Positions 5,704 through 5,998 of a stretch of 5,998 nt of DNA are shown piece by piece; position 1 is the stretch's first letter; every line of letters begins with the position of its first letter. The translations under genes and the position numbers were made by a program. The notes below the pieces were generated by a model that was not told where the DNA came from, made no database searches, and saw nothing but the letters and a program-made list of their open reading frames with translations. Source of the DNA: Methanocorpusculum sp. (GTDB taxonomy: Archaea; Halobacteriota; Methanomicrobia; Methanomicrobiales; Methanocorpusculaceae); NCBI GenBank assembly GCA_017622255.1, contig JAGARL010000127.1, positions 1 to 5,998 of the forward strand, given 5' to 3'.

Positions 5704-5998
5704 ATGGCGGGATTCTTCAGCAAAGGAGACAAGCAGAACCAGTGGATAGCCAAAGCCGAACAGGCATATGAAAAAGGCCTCTTCGAAGACGCCGCGGAAT
5801 TATTTTCCAAAGCGGCAGAAGCAGAGCCGTCCAACGCCAATCTTTGGATAAAACTTGCCGCATCACAGAAATATACCGGAAAATACGATGCGGCAGTTCG
5901 TTCCTACAAAAAAGCGGCAGAGGCAAACCCGGATGCAGGAGAAGCATGGATTCAGCTTGCCCTGCTCCTTGGAGACAGCGGAAAGTGCGAAGAGGCGC
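5704..5998 (+). CDS. Tetratricopeptide-repeat protein, 5' part only
   Basis: The reading frame is open from the ATG to the window edge, giving 98 residues of a longer protein. After a short charged start (MAGFFSKGDK) come TPR units. Unit one contains AEQAYEKGLFEDAAELFSKA and ends at P42. Unit two contains the YTGKYDAAVRSYKKAAEANP block and ends at P76, exactly 34 residues later. A third begins at about 80 (AWIQLALLLGDSGKCEEA). Small residues and aromatics at the usual TPR helix positions support the call. There is no signal peptide or membrane segment in the visible part, so a cytoplasmic scaffold for protein-protein contact is likely. TPR proteins are numerous in methanogens and their partners cannot be guessed from sequence. 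It is transcribed divergently from nifB. Confidence 0.85.
   Translation, partial: MAGFFSKGDKQNQWIAKAEQAYEKGLFEDAAELFSKAAEAEPSNANLWIKLAASQKYTGKYDAAVRSYKKAAEANPDAGEAWIQLALLLGDSGKCEEA

Noticed and set aside
5717..5947. Minus-strand frame of 76 codons within the TPR gene
   Set aside because: Shadow of the TPR reading frame, which has a ribosome binding site, a TATA box and a clear 34-residue repeat.

Overview
The window looks like a chromosomal piece of a formate-using methanogenic archaeon, most likely of the order Methanomicrobiales and possibly Methanocorpusculum. The grounds are an F420-type formate dehydrogenase (FdhA plus an FrhB/FdhB-family subunit), a short archaeal NifB without a NifX domain, a secreted protein with a segment resembling the PGF-pre-PGF domain, and archaeal promoter architecture: TATA-like boxes about 25 bp before the expected transcription start, short leaders and T-tract terminators. 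The genus is an inference; no rRNA or other marker gene is present.

Layout. Positions 65-895 (+) encode a secreted protein of unknown function with a PGF-pre-PGF-like C-terminal half. A 211-bp gap (896-1106) holds its T-rich terminator and the promoter and ribosome binding site of the formate dehydrogenase operon. fdhA (1107-3170) and fdhB (3173-4429) lie 2 bp apart and form a bicistron. The convergent 245-bp gap (4430-4674) holds a small hairpin on the fdhB stop codon, a strong hairpin plus T-run terminator, a near-perfect 36-bp inverted repeat whose 30-nt loop is three tandem 11-nt units, and the T-tract that ends nifB. nifB (4675-5598) is on the minus strand. A 105-bp divergent promoter region (5599-5703) separates it from a tetratricopeptide-repeat gene (5704 onward, +), which is cut by the window edge.

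How the genes work together. FdhA oxidises formate at a molybdenum or tungsten bis-pterin centre, and FdhB passes the electrons through Fe-S clusters and flavin to F420 (or to a heterodisulfide reductase complex), feeding methanogenesis. The strong preference for C-ending codons in both genes suggests high expression. NifB makes the 8Fe-9S-C precursor of nitrogenase cofactor; no other nif gene is visible, so its link to nitrogen fixation cannot be judged here. The secreted protein and the TPR protein have no evident link to formate metabolism.

The coding content is conventional. The most unusual structure is the non-coding inverted repeat between fdhB and nifB. I found no RNA gene, CRISPR array, transposase or clearly new multi-gene system.
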